A stretch of DNA of 64,000 nt, from contig NZ_QLYY01000023.1 of assembly GCF_003350295.1 (NCBI RefSeq), positions 477 to 64,476 of the forward strand, given 5' to 3'. This document shows positions 26,111 to 35,014 of this stretch, piece after piece. The DNA is from Vibrio tetraodonis (lineage in GTDB: Bacteria; Pseudomonadota; Gammaproteobacteria; Enterobacterales; Vibrionaceae). Numbering within the stretch: the first letter of the stretch is position 1; each line of letters begins with the position of its first letter. Position numbers and translations under genes: made by a program. The notes beneath the pieces are model-generated. The model did not search any database. It was not told where the DNA came from and saw only the letters and a program-made list of their open reading frames with translations.

Positions 26111-29100
26111 TCAGGCTTCTGTTGTATCCGGAAAGTGAATATCCGAGCTATCTAAGTCGCTCCAAATGACAACTTCTTGGCCCGACTCGCTTTCAAAACG
26201 ATATCCGTATAATGACCCAGTATCTATATTACTTGCTTGATATATCCCTTGCAGATCACTGCTCATTTCTATGTGACTTTCCGTCAATTGCCAACCCCAA
26301 CCAGAAACATCTATGTTACTGGCTCCGGTACAGACAAATTGCCCAGCAGTTTCGCCAGCAGTGTTGTTCGCTGCGATTTTATCGAGTGCAAGTGATATCT
26401 CTGTATCACTAGAGTTAATTTGTACTCCTTCAAGCTCTTGGAACGTACTATGTGTCATATCAATCATTTGTGTTTGGCTGTCGTTATTAACTAACAGAAC
26501 ATCAAAGTCGGCCCCTCCGCTGTAATGCACTACATTTTCTTCACCACTATTCAATTCGGTTGAGTCAAAAATAAGTTTATCATTCCCAGCTCCACCATAG
26601 AGTCGATCGACACCTTCACCGCCATCAAGAAGATCATCGCCGACCTGACCGTAGAGTGTGTCATTGCCAGAGTCACCAGATAAACTATCGTTACCCATAC
26701 CACCATCTAGCGTATCCGCATTATCATTGCCGCTGAGAGTGTCATTTCCTTCGCCACCAGAAAGATAATCGGTTCCGGAGCCTCCGGATAGTTTGTCATT
26801 TCCTTCCTCGCCGTACAGCATATCGTCACCTCCATTGCCTGATAATGAGTCATCGCCTTGCTCGCCAAATAAGGTATCTTTTCCCCCGCCACCTTGAAGG
26901 TTGTCATTATCCGTTCCCCCCCAAAGCATGTCGTCTCCAGAATCACCTTTCAAGGTATCTTTGCCTTCGCCTCCGTATAGTGTATCTGTACCAGAGCCAC
27001 CGGAAAGATAGTCGTCACCCGCACCGCCTTTTAAGGTGTCCGTATCGTTTTGACCCCATAAAAAGTCGTTACCATCGCCGCCTTCTAATGTGTCATCACC
27101 AGACCCTGCATAGAGTCTATCATCGTCTTCACCGCCGAAAAGTTGGTCCGAGCCTGAACCCGCATTTAGTGTATCGTTTCCTTCACCACCACGAAGTATG
27201 TCCGCTCCATCACCTGTTGTGATTTTATCACTCCCTTCATCGCCATCGATTGTGTTAACACCTGAATCTATAGTGATGGTGTCATTACCCAGACCTCCTG
27301 ACACCTTATTTAGCCCGTCTTCCGCGGTGATAGTGTCGTTCCCATCCCCCCCGGCTACAGTATTACTCCCGGCTCCTGAAAGTGAAATAGTATCTTGTCC
27401 AGTGCCACCTAGAATCGTGTTGTTGTCACCAGATACGGTAATTGAGTCGTCATCATCCCCTCCATCGATGGTATTTCTGTTGCCACCAATAACTTCGATT
27501 ACATCGCTTCCAAGATTAGCCTGTACTGTATTGTTTGATCCTGTGAGTTTAATGACATCAGCACCTTCACCAGAATCTATTGTATTACTATCTGAACTGT
27601 CTTCGATATAGTCCGCTCCAGAACCACCCAATAAAGTATCCGCACCGTCTCCACCAAGAAGAATGTCATCACCTGAGCCACCAGATAGGGTATTGGTTCC
27701 ACCTTGAGCAGTGAGCTTATCGTTACCTTCTCCGCCTGAAAGCGCGTCATTACCTGTGCCGGAATAAAGTAGGTCGTCTCCTTCATCGCCAGAAATCGAA
27801 TCGTTACCCGAACCACCAAAAATTAAATCATTATTCTCACCACCAGATACGACGTCATCTCCCTTTCCTGCATCGATGAAATCCTCTCCTTTGTCACCAG
27901 ATAATTCGTCGTTTCCTTCTGCTCCGTACAAGGTGTCACTGCCTTCACCTCCTGATGTGATATCTGCCCCTGAGCCTCCAAAAAGTGTGTCATCTCCTTG
28001 ACCAAGAGTAATTTTGTTTGTGCCTGCTTCACCATATACAGTGTCATTGCCGATACCAGCATCTATGACGTCTTTACCATCACCAGCGTATAAGACATCG
28101 TTCCCGTCGGCACCAGTGATGGTATCGTCATCGGCACCTCCATATAGCGTATCTTCGGAGTTACTGCCTATAATGGTATCGTTTCCTTCTCCGCCGAAAA
28201 TATTGTGACTACCAGAGACGGCTGCCGTTAATGTATCGTTACCGGCTTCACCTAAAATAGTGTCTTGCCCATCATCAGTGATGACATCGTCTCCATCGCC
28301 ACCTGCAATGAAGTCATAACCTTCTCCGCCAATTAACTCGTCGTTACCAGCGCCACCAAATATTGCGTCGTTCCCCGTACCACCTTTAACGATGTCGTCA
28401 CCGCTGCCCGCATCAATATGGTCGTCGCCGGATCCACCGTCGATAGCATCTTCGCCATCACCCGCGAATGCTTGATCACTGCCTTCTCCCAAAATGATGT
28501 TATCTGTATGTATACCACCATAAACCACATCGTCACCGGAGCCCGTTGAAATGGTGTTTAATCCAGATTCGCCATAAACAGTATCAGCGCCTTCACCAGT
28601 TTCTACATTATCGCTACCCGCACCAGCAAATACAGTATCACTCCCTTGACCGGATATGATCACGTCATCTCCAGTTCCTCCTGATAGTAGGTCATCATCA
28701 GAAGCGCTGATGATAGTGTCATTGCCATCCTCTCCATAGATTTCACTGCGGCCAGTCCCACCGTCGAGTGTATCGTTCCCTCGGCCTCCAACTAATATGT
28801 CATCACCCGAATTACCCAGCAATACGTCATCACCAGTGTCACCTACGAGAGTGTCGTTGCCTTCACCGCCCGAAATAAGATCGTTACCCTGACCACCAAA
28901 GGCAATATCATGACCAAGGCCTAATTCGATCGTATCGTCTCCATCATTACCCTCAACGATATCATCGCCTGCTTGTGCGACAATGTTGTCGTTGTCACTG
29001 CCTCCATAGAGTTTGTCACTCTCATCAGAACCAAGCAGATTGTCTTCGCCTGTTCCACCATACAACTCGCTCGCATGCATACCTGCTTCAAGAGTATCGT

Positions 29101-30976
29101 TCCCAGCTTCACCGTATAGCTGATTGTTGCCTGAACTTCCTAGGACTGTGTCATCACCAGAACCCGCAAAAACTTGGTCATTGCCTGAACCTGCAGTGAT
29201 TGTATCGTTATCTGCACCGGAAAATGCTTTATCGTGACCCTCACCAAGTGTGATGTTATCTTTACCACTACCAGAAAAAACAGTATCGTGATCAGTACCA
29301 GTATCTATGAGGTTGTCACCATCTCCTGCATAGACAGTATCGTTACCTTCAGATGTCGCTATGGTATCGTCTCCGCTTCCAGCATACATGATGTCATGAC
29401 CAGAGCCCGATGAAATAGTATTATTACCATCCCCCGCATAAATGCTGTCATGACCAGATCCTGCGTCAATTTGATCGTCACCAGTATCGGTATAAACCGT
29501 ATCATCGCCGGAGCCTGATGATATGATGTTGTGGCCGGTTTCACCGTAGACAGTATCAGCACCTTCTCCGGTATCGATAATGTCGTCTCCCGAACCAGCA
29601 TAGACACGGTCATCTCCCAAGCCAGTAGTGATAATATCAACGCCTTCATTTGCATGAACTATGTCATGGCCTTCGCCTCCATCTAACGTATCATTTCCTT
29701 CACCGCCAAACAGGGTATCATCTCCAGTGCCGCCAACGATGATGTCATCGCCAGAGTCACCAAAGAGCGTATCATTACCTTCACCACCTGAAAGTTGGTC
29801 GTTGCCTAGCTCGCCGACCAGCGTATCATTACCTTCACCGCCACTAACTATGTCGTCGCCGTCGCCACCGAGTAACAAGTCATGCCCTTGCGCACCTGAT
29901 ATATCATCGTCACCCGTGCCGCCAAGCACAAAATCATCGCCTTCGCCTGCGAGAATCGTATCGTTCCCTTCTTCACCATGGATTTCATCGTTGCCACTGT
30001 TTCCTTCGATATAATCTTGTCCTTTTCCTCCAAAGAGTTTGTCGTTATCACTTCCTCCGTACAATTTGTCATTGCCATCGTCGCCAATAAGAGTGTCGCT
30101 ACCTAGGCCGCCATGAAGAGTATCATCTCCTAATTCTCCCATTACGAGATCGTCGCCTTCACCACCATAGACTTCATCGTTACCATCAGAGCCGAGCAGG
30201 GTATCGTTGCCAGAATCACCATAAAGTTTGTCATCGCCACTGCCACCAACCACGACGTCGTCACCGGTCCCTCCATATAAAGTGTCATCATTGATATCAC
30301 CATCTAAGAAGTCTTGTCCTTCGCCTCCGTATATAGTGTCATTGCCTTGCTGCCCTTTAAGAATATCGTCGCCTTTACCACCATCAATTGTGTCGTCATA
30401 GATATTTCTTACTGCGACGTCCATCTCACTGAGAGTCGTAATAGGGGTATTTTGTTCATTGAGGAACGTGAATGTGACTTCACCATTTTCGCCAATAGAA
30501 GACTGTTCAATATCTATCTCTAAATTGATCGAACCATCATTACTAACTTGCACCAGTTGAGAAGCAATGAGGTTTCCTTCTTCATCTGTAAGCTGAACTG
30601 TGATGGGCGTGTTTGGAGAAAAGCCTGATGCGGAAGTAGTGGTGTTTACAGATTGATTGACAGCAAAATTGTCTAGCTTGATTGAATGGCTACTTTGCGG
30701 TTCCTCTTCCTGGTTGTCAAATTGGTAGACCGTTTGAGAATTACCCCATGAGTGGTCTGAGCTACCTTGCTGTTGACTCTCACTATTCAAGTCGTATTCG
30801 ACGTCGCCTAAGACAGTATCGGCACCATCACCAGCCATTATTTTATCACTGCCTTCTCCTGCTGTAACAAAATCATCACCCGCATGTGTTGAGATATCGT
30901 CATTTCCTGAGCGGCTGTTAACAGCATCATCTTGGTCTGTACCAATAATGACATCATCGTGTTTTGTGCCTTCCAT
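26111..30976 (-). CDS. Giant all-RTX-repeat protein, putative T1SS cargo
   Basis: Protein of 1,621 residues made almost wholly of GGxGxDxUx calcium-binding nonapeptides: a short block at residues 1-60, a ~130-residue beta-sandwich-like insert (about 62-192), then near-continuous repeats to about residue 1465 (length alone implies roughly 140) and a 155-residue non-repeat tail with a Trp-rich segment (VSGWGWQL). It has no signal peptide and no catalytic domain I can see. Such beta-rolls fold on meeting calcium outside the cell. A strong ribosome site (AGGAG) fixes the start. It converges on the PrtDE-like operon, so it is probably its cargo. Likely roles are a calcium-dependent matrix scaffold, surface coat or polysaccharide-binding spacer; an enzyme function is unlikely. 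Confidence 0.9.
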   Translation of the reverse strand: MEGTKHDDVIIGTDQDDAVNSRSGNDDISTHAGDDFVTAGEGSDKIMAGDGADTVLGDVEYDLNSESQQQGSSDHSWGNSQTVYQFDNQEEEPQSSHSIKLDNFAVNQSVNTTTSASGFSPNTPITVQLTDEEGNLIASQLVQVSNDGSINLEIDIEQSSIGENGEVTFTFLNEQNTPITTLSEMDVAVRNIYDDTIDGGKGDDILKGQQGNDTIYGGEGQDFLDGDINDDTLYGGTGDDVVVGGSGDDKLYGDSGNDTLLGSDGNDEVYGGEGDDLVMGELGDDTLHGGLGSDTLIGDDGNDKLYGGSDNDKLFGGKGQDYIEGNSGNDEIHGEEGNDTILAGEGDDFVLGGTGDDDISGAQGHDLLLGGDGDDIVSGGEGNDTLVGELGNDQLSGGEGNDTLFGDSGDDIIVGGTGDDTLFGGEGNDTLDGGEGHDIVHANEGVDIITTGLGDDRVYAGSGDDIIDTGEGADTVYGETGHNIISSGSGDDTVYTDTGDDQIDAGSGHDSIYAGDGNNTISSGSGHDIMYAGSGDDTIATSEGNDTVYAGDGDNLIDTGTDHDTVFSGSGKDNITLGEGHDKAFSGADNDTITAGSGNDQVFAGSGDDTVLGSSGNNQLYGEAGNDTLEAGMHASELYGGTGEDNLLGSDESDKLYGGSDNDNIVAQAGDDIVEGNDGDDTIELGLGHDIAFGGQGNDLISGGEGNDTLVGDTGDDVLLGNSGDDILVGGRGNDTLDGGTGRSEIYGEDGNDTIISASDDDLLSGGTGDDVIISGQGSDTVFAGAGSDNVETGEGADTVYGESGLNTISTGSGDDVVYGGIHTDNIILGEGSDQAFAGDGEDAIDGGSGDDHIDAGSGDDIVKGGTGNDAIFGGAGNDELIGGEGYDFIAGGDGDDVITDDGQDTILGEAGNDTLTAAVSGSHNIFGGEGNDTIIGSNSEDTLYGGADDDTITGADGNDVLYAGDGKDVIDAGIGNDTVYGEAGTNKITLGQGDDTLFGGSGADITSGGEGSDTLYGAEGNDELSGDKGEDFIDAGKGDDVVSGGENNDLIFGGSGNDSISGDEGDDLLYSGTGNDALSGGEGNDKLTAQGGTNTLSGGSGDDILLGGDGADTLLGGSGADYIEDSSDSNTIDSGEGADVIKLTGSNNTVQANLGSDVIEVIGGNRNTIDGGDDDDSITVSGDNNTILGGTGQDTISLSGAGSNTVAGGDGNDTITAEDGLNKVSGGLGNDTITIDSGVNTIDGDEGSDKITTGDGADILRGGEGNDTLNAGSGSDQLFGGEDDDRLYAGSGDDTLEGGDGNDFLWGQNDTDTLKGGAGDDYLSGGSGTDTLYGGEGKDTLKGDSGDDMLWGGTDNDNLQGGGGKDTLFGEQGDDSLSGNGGDDMLYGEEGNDKLSGGSGTDYLSGGEGNDTLSGNDNADTLDGGMGNDSLSGDSGNDTLYGQVGDDLLDGGEGVDRLYGGAGNDKLIFDSTELNSGEENVVHYSGGADFDVLLVNNDSQTQMIDMTHSTFQELEGVQINSSDTEISLALDKIAANNTAGETAGQFVCTGASNIDVSGWGWQLTESHIEMSSDLQGIYQASNIDTGSLYGYRFESESGQEVVIWSDLDSSDIHFPDTTEA

Positions 30977-31028
30977 TTGTATTCTCCTAGCATGACATTT
31001 GATAAGCTGATTGACTTACTTCTTGAAT

Positions 31029-31058
31029 AACCCATATGAGAATGGGTTCATATGGGTT
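31029..31058 (-). promoter_or_regulatory. 11-bp perfect inverted repeat in the RTX gene leader
   Basis: AACCCATATGA / TCATATGGGTT with an eight-base centre, 53-82 bases upstream of the giant RTX start codon and downstream of the beta-barrel gene. No adequate T-tract follows on either strand, so an operator or leader hairpin is more likely than a terminator. Confidence 0.5.
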
Positions 31059-31124
31059 CGTTTTAGTTTAGCTCTAGTCGCCTGCAATTACTATGTAAGG
31101 TACATTGTCTTTATGATTCAACGG

Positions 31125-32120
31125 TTAAAATGAGAAACTATATGCTAGGGTTATAGCGCCATCTTTGAACCTTCCGGTATTTTCACCACGTTCTGATCTA
31201 TTCCATCGATTTCCAGAATAATTGTTATATTGCAAAGTGATCGTGCCAGGGCGCCAGTCAAAATAGCCAAAGCCATAAGTATAGTCAGGGTTCCAAGGTT
31301 GTTTTTGTGAATCATCAAAATAGTAAAAAGCGGTACCGTTCATATACCAATTTCCCCAAATTGAGTATTTGCAACCTAAGCTGACAGTTTGGTGGTTCTT
31401 CTTATAGGAGATAGAGGCTAAATCGAAATATTCAGGGGTTAGGTTATAGTCAATTTGACAACCAATGGCTCCTTCTTCAGTAAAACTTAGCCAATCGATA
31501 AAAGGTTCAGTGATGGGGAATTTCCAGCCAAGGGCCCATGTTCCTTGGTTAAACTCCGTTACAGGATTACCTGCTTCGGGGTTGAAACGATTGCCGCCAT
31601 AATTAGAGTAAACCAAGCTGACAGTATATGGTCGCCAATCGCTGTAGCCAAAGACATAGGTAAAGTCTGGATTCCAATCTTGCTTTTGATCCTTATCCCA
31701 GTAGTAGTAGAGAGTGCCGGATATGAACCAACTCCCGGCAATGGCATATTTTAGCGATAGTGTGGATGTCGTGTTGTGATTGCTTGGTCCTTGTGTGCTT
31801 CCTGCTGGTAAGTTAGCTGATTTAGTTTGTGATATTGGGTGATGGTAACCTATATTTCCGCTTAAACCTTCAAGGAAAGTTTTGCTTTCCCATTCTTTAT
31901 AAGGAAAGTCAAAAGAACTGCTGACTCCTTTCCATATCTCATCTAAATGTTCGATGTCATCTTTACCGGCTGTGGTGTCATTTAAGTGTGTCAATTGACT
32001 TCTATCTATAGAAACCGTGCTTGAATGAGGTGCTGTATTCGCGTGATAGTTATCAGCGAAAGCCAAACTAGTCGTCATAAAGACGATAAGGAGTAAAATT
32101 GTAACTCGTGTATTTGTCAT
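31125..32120 (-). CDS. Outer-membrane beta-barrel with internal duplication
   Basis: Secreted protein of 331 residues: signal peptide ending near LAFA-DN (about residue 22), a ~100-residue polar segment, then beta-strands to a C-terminal ...LAYSFSF aromatic signature, so an outer-membrane barrel. A block of about 55 residues occurs twice (about 129-182 and 256-309), each with WNPD[FY]TY, FGYxDWRP and NYxGNR[FW]N. I chose the ATG at 32120; an in-frame TTG at 32132 adds four residues. It lies between the giant RTX gene and the divergent polysaccharide operon, so it may be the export channel or anchor for either product. Family not recognised. Confidence 0.7.
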   Translation of the reverse strand: MTNTRVTILLLIVFMTTSLAFADNYHANTAPHSSTVSIDRSQLTHLNDTTAGKDDIEHLDEIWKGVSSSFDFPYKEWESKTFLEGLSGNIGYHHPISQTKSANLPAGSTQGPSNHNTTSTLSLKYAIAGSWFISGTLYYYWDKDQKQDWNPDFTYVFGYSDWRPYTVSLVYSNYGGNRFNPEAGNPVTEFNQGTWALGWKFPITEPFIDWLSFTEEGAIGCQIDYNLTPEYFDLASISYKKNHQTVSLGCKYSIWGNWYMNGTAFYYFDDSQKQPWNPDYTYGFGYFDWRPGTITLQYNNYSGNRWNRSERGENTGRFKDGAITLAYSFSF

Positions 32121-32159
32121 TTTTAACAGCAAGCCGAGCGGTTTAGTGTTAGAAGCAAA

Positions 32160-32180
32160 ACATCTTAATGTACAAGATGT
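32160..32180. promoter_or_regulatory. Inverted repeat ACATCTT-N7-AAGATGT in divergent control region
   Basis: Seven-base perfect arms with a seven-base centre, located between the divergently transcribed barrel gene and the partner-switch/polysaccharide operon. Candidate operator for a dimeric regulator; the regulator is not identified. Confidence 0.4.
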
Positions 32181-32323
32181 AAAATGAATAAGAAATCAGT
32201 TGCATTAAAGTCATTTGAGTCTAACCTAAAGTTGTAAACGCCGCGAATCTAAAAACTAGAAAATATACATCACACATTTGTTTGCGGTTTGACGTCAAAG
32301 TACAAGTTTGTATAAGGCTAGAA

Positions 32324-33577
32324 ATGAAAGATATACTCGTGGTTGATGACAACCCTATGACTCTTCTCTATATGAGTTCAGTTCTTAAAAAGCGAGGTTA
32401 TGTTGTTCATACTTCGACCAGCGGCGGAGATGCCCTCGATATTTTATCGACGTCCAATGAAATTCAGTTTGTACTCAGTGACTGGGTCATGCCAGGTATG
32501 GACGGGCTTGAGTTGTGCAAGATCCTCAAATCACGAGATTATCACCGTTATATTTTCTTCGTGTTATTGTCTTCGAACAGCGATGAAACTTCAGTAATTA
32601 ATGGCATTGTTACGGGGGCAGATGACTTCGTAGACAAGAAAACCTCTGTTGATGAACTCGAAGCAAGAATTCAAGCTGGTTTCAGAACACTTACACTTCA
32701 CAATGAGCTCACTGAGAAGAATGCTAAATTAGACAAAGCCTATGATTTGATCATGCGTGACCTCGATTCTGCAAGTGATTTAATCAAGCATCTTCTACCG
32801 AAGTCGCGTTCTTTCACCTGCGTTGAATTAAGTTATATCTCCATTCCGAGTGCTCAGATAGGTGGAGATATGCTTGGCTACATGCAGCTTGATGAAGATC
32901 ATATAGCTTTCTACCTACTGGATGTTGCAGGTCATGGCGTGTCTTCTGCACTGATGTCTTTCTCAGTTCAAACAAGTCTATCAATCACAACAGGTGACGC
33001 TTCTATCGTTATTAGGGAAAAAGGGGATGCGAAGGAAATAGTGCCTCCCGAAGAAGTGGTATCAAAGTTAAATAGTATGTATATGAGTGATGGGAGCAAT
33101 ATCCTCTATTTCACCATGATATATGCTGTGCTCAATACGCAAACTGGTCTTATGTCATATTGTTGTGCCGGGCATCCACCACTGGTCTGGTATCACGGAA
33201 AAAATCAACACGCCGAGCTGATTGGTCACAACAACTTTGTCGTTGGTGCATTTGATGAAATTGAATATCAATCTTCAATCATCCAACTCGATCCCAACGA
33301 CAAGGTTTGGTTTTATTCGGATGGTATTACTGAAGCAGAAAGTGGAGGCGCAAGATTTACTGAAGAAGGGCTCAAAAATACCATAGAAACTCTTAATATT
33401 TACCCTGTTAGGCAACAAGCTGAAGTTCTGGTTGATAAGGTTAAGCATTGGCAGCAGTCTGATTGTTTTGAAGATGATGTCAGTGTTCTTACTGCAGAAT
33501 GGAAAGGTCCATCAAAAGGAGAAACTCAATGCAATATGAAATTAGTGAACAAGGCAACAGCACAGTTCTTCAAATAA
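32324..33577 (+). CDS. Receiver-PP2C phosphatase (RsbU/SpoIIE-like)
   Basis: Output phosphatase of a partner switch, 417 residues. Receiver domain with D8-D9, phosphoacceptor D53 (LSDWVMPG) and a DKK lysine motif; a short coiled coil (about 125-160); then a PP2C/SpoIIE domain with metal-binding aspartates in IGGDMLGY, LLDVAGHG, YSDGITEAES and FEDDVS. Phosphorylation of the receiver by an unknown kinase should switch dephosphorylation of the STAS protein encoded next, whose start codon lies 49 bases inside this gene. Start at 32324 (MKDILVVDD) has AAGG eight bases upstream. Functionally comparable to SypE or HsbR, but the phosphatase here lacks an extra kinase domain. Confidence 0.92.
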   Translation: MKDILVVDDNPMTLLYMSSVLKKRGYVVHTSTSGGDALDILSTSNEIQFVLSDWVMPGMDGLELCKILKSRDYHRYIFFVLLSSNSDETSVINGIVTGADDFVDKKTSVDELEARIQAGFRTLTLHNELTEKNAKLDKAYDLIMRDLDSASDLIKHLLPKSRSFTCVELSYISIPSAQIGGDMLGYMQLDEDHIAFYLLDVAGHGVSSALMSFSVQTSLSITTGDASIVIREKGDAKEIVPPEEVVSKLNSMYMSDGSNILYFTMIYAVLNTQTGLMSYCCAGHPPLVWYHGKNQHAELIGHNNFVVGAFDEIEYQSSIIQLDPNDKVWFYSDGITEAESGGARFTEEGLKNTIETLNIYPVRQQAEVLVDKVKHWQQSDCFEDDVSVLTAEWKGPSKGETQCNMKLVNKATAQFFK

Positions 33578-33861
33578 AAGAAGAGAGGTTTGATGCAAAA
33601 CTCGCCCCGGAATTTAGACAGGCTATTGAGACTCTTACACCTAAGTTGGGATCTCGAGTCGTTCTAGATATTGAAGATGTGAAGTTTATGGATAGCAGTG
33701 GACTAGGTGCTGTAATGGGCGTGTATAAGCTCCTTAGAGACAGACAGATATGTGTTGCAAATGCTCAAAAGCCGGTTTTGGATTTATTCAAGCTAACTAG
33801 AATGGATCGTTTAATTAAAACTTATGACAGTGTGGATGTTGCTGTAGAAACAACAGTTTAA
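33529..33861 (+). CDS. STAS anti-sigma-factor antagonist
   Basis: Single-domain STAS protein (110 residues) of the SpoIIAA/RsbV/SypA type. The phosphorylation site is in FMDSSGLG (S56/S57). It is expected to be phosphorylated by the HATPase protein at 35015 and dephosphorylated by the PP2C protein encoded upstream, and in its free form to bind a partner that controls polysaccharide output. A strong GGAG site seven bases before ATG 33529 decides the start and lies inside the phosphatase gene, implying translational coupling. Confidence 0.92.
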   Translation: MQYEISEQGNSTVLQIKEERFDAKLAPEFRQAIETLTPKLGSRVVLDIEDVKFMDSSGLGAVMGVYKLLRDRQICVANAQKPVLDLFKLTRMDRLIKTYDSVDVAVETTV

Positions 33862-33870
33862 GGATCTACC

Positions 33871-34995
33871 ATGAAAGGAATGATACTAGCTGCAGGACAA
33901 GGGACGCGAGTAAAACCAATAACACAGGTTATCCCTAAACCTATGATACCTATCCTTGGTAAACCAGTAATGGAGTCGATGATAGAGCTATATGCCCAGC
34001 ATAACATTAATAAAATAGTGATTAATACCAGTCATCTTGCTGAGGTGATAGAAGGATATTTCGGTGATGGGCATCATTTCGATGTACAACTCTCTTATTC
34101 CTATGAGGGACGTTTAGTCGATGGAGTTTATAATAGTCAAGCCCTTGGTTCTGCTGGTGGCATGCAAAAAATCCAGCAATTCTCTGGCTTTTTTGATGAG
34201 ACTTTCGTTGTAGTATGCGGTGACGCTTGGATTGATCTTGACTTGACTGAGGCGGTTCGGTTGCATAAAAAAAATGGTGGCATTGCGACAATTGTTACCA
34301 AGAACGTGCTTCTGGATGAGGTTGAGAAATACGGTGTAGTAGTTACTGATGCCAAAGGGCGTGTGACTAGCTTTCAAGAAAAGCCAGCCAAAGAAGATGC
34401 ACTTTCCACAAAAATCAATACAGGTATATATATCTTTGAGCCGGCAATTTTTGACTATATACCAAAAGATACTGAATACGACATAGGTAGCGAGCTGTTC
34501 CCAAAGCTGGTTGAAGAGCATATTCCCTTTTATGCTGTTGAGATGAACTTCCAATGGCTAGATGTTGGCAACATCATGGACATTTGGAGTGTTACAAAAG
34601 ATATCCTAGAGGGGAAAGTTCCGGGTTATAGAATACCAGGGACACAAGTTAAAGCTGGAGTATGGTTAGGTATTAACTCTGTTGTTGATATAGATAATTG
34701 TGATATTACTCCGCCAGTTGTAATTGGTAGCGGCTGCAAAATAGACCCCAATGCAAAGCTAGTTGGCCCTACGTTAATTGGAGCCAACTGCCAAATAGAT
34801 AAAGGAAGTATTGTTGAAGAGTCACTTATCTTTGATTATATCCACGTCGAAAAAGACTCTCATGTGAAACATCAAACAATATTTGGAAATTATTGTATTG
34901 GCCATAATGGAGCACCAAGTAATGATTCCAACTGGTCTAATCTTCGCTCACATGTCGCGCACAATCGAGTGTCTGACATGCTAAATACTATCTAA
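33871..34995 (+). CDS. NDP-sugar pyrophosphorylase
   Basis: Nucleotidyltransferase making an activated sugar (NDP-hexose) from NTP and sugar-1-phosphate; 374 residues. The catalytic signature is at the N-terminus (LAAGQGTRVKPITQVIPKP), with GDAW as the metal-binding aspartate (near residue 115) and EKP (near 170). The C-terminal ~120 residues form left-handed beta-helix hexapeptides (VVIGSGCKI, TLIGANCQI). Specificity (UDP-, GDP- or dTDP-) cannot be read from sequence. It begins nine bases after the STAS stop and sits inside the partner-switch module, an odd place for a metabolic gene unless it supplies the synthase at 35.5 kb. Confidence 0.88.
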   Translation: MKGMILAAGQGTRVKPITQVIPKPMIPILGKPVMESMIELYAQHNINKIVINTSHLAEVIEGYFGDGHHFDVQLSYSYEGRLVDGVYNSQALGSAGGMQKIQQFSGFFDETFVVVCGDAWIDLDLTEAVRLHKKNGGIATIVTKNVLLDEVEKYGVVVTDAKGRVTSFQEKPAKEDALSTKINTGIYIFEPAIFDYIPKDTEYDIGSELFPKLVEEHIPFYAVEMNFQWLDVGNIMDIWSVTKDILEGKVPGYRIPGTQVKAGVWLGINSVVDIDNCDITPPVVIGSGCKIDPNAKLVGPTLIGANCQIDKGSIVEESLIFDYIHVEKDSHVKHQTIFGNYCIGHNGAPSNDSNWSNLRSHVAHNRVSDMLNTI

Positions 34996-35014
34996 ATAAT
35001 TGGGAGTGGCAAAT

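Noticed and set aside
26845..30014. Long plus-strand open frames opposite the RTX gene (for example 26845-27222, 27198-27611, 29661-30014)
   Set aside because: They are the antisense of a repetitive Gly/Asp code and give Pro/Ser- or His/Arg-rich strings with no ribosome site or family.
26111..30976. Regular short repeats that could be taken for a CRISPR array
   Set aside because: They are in-frame RTX nonapeptide codons, variable in sequence, with no constant direct repeat or spacers.
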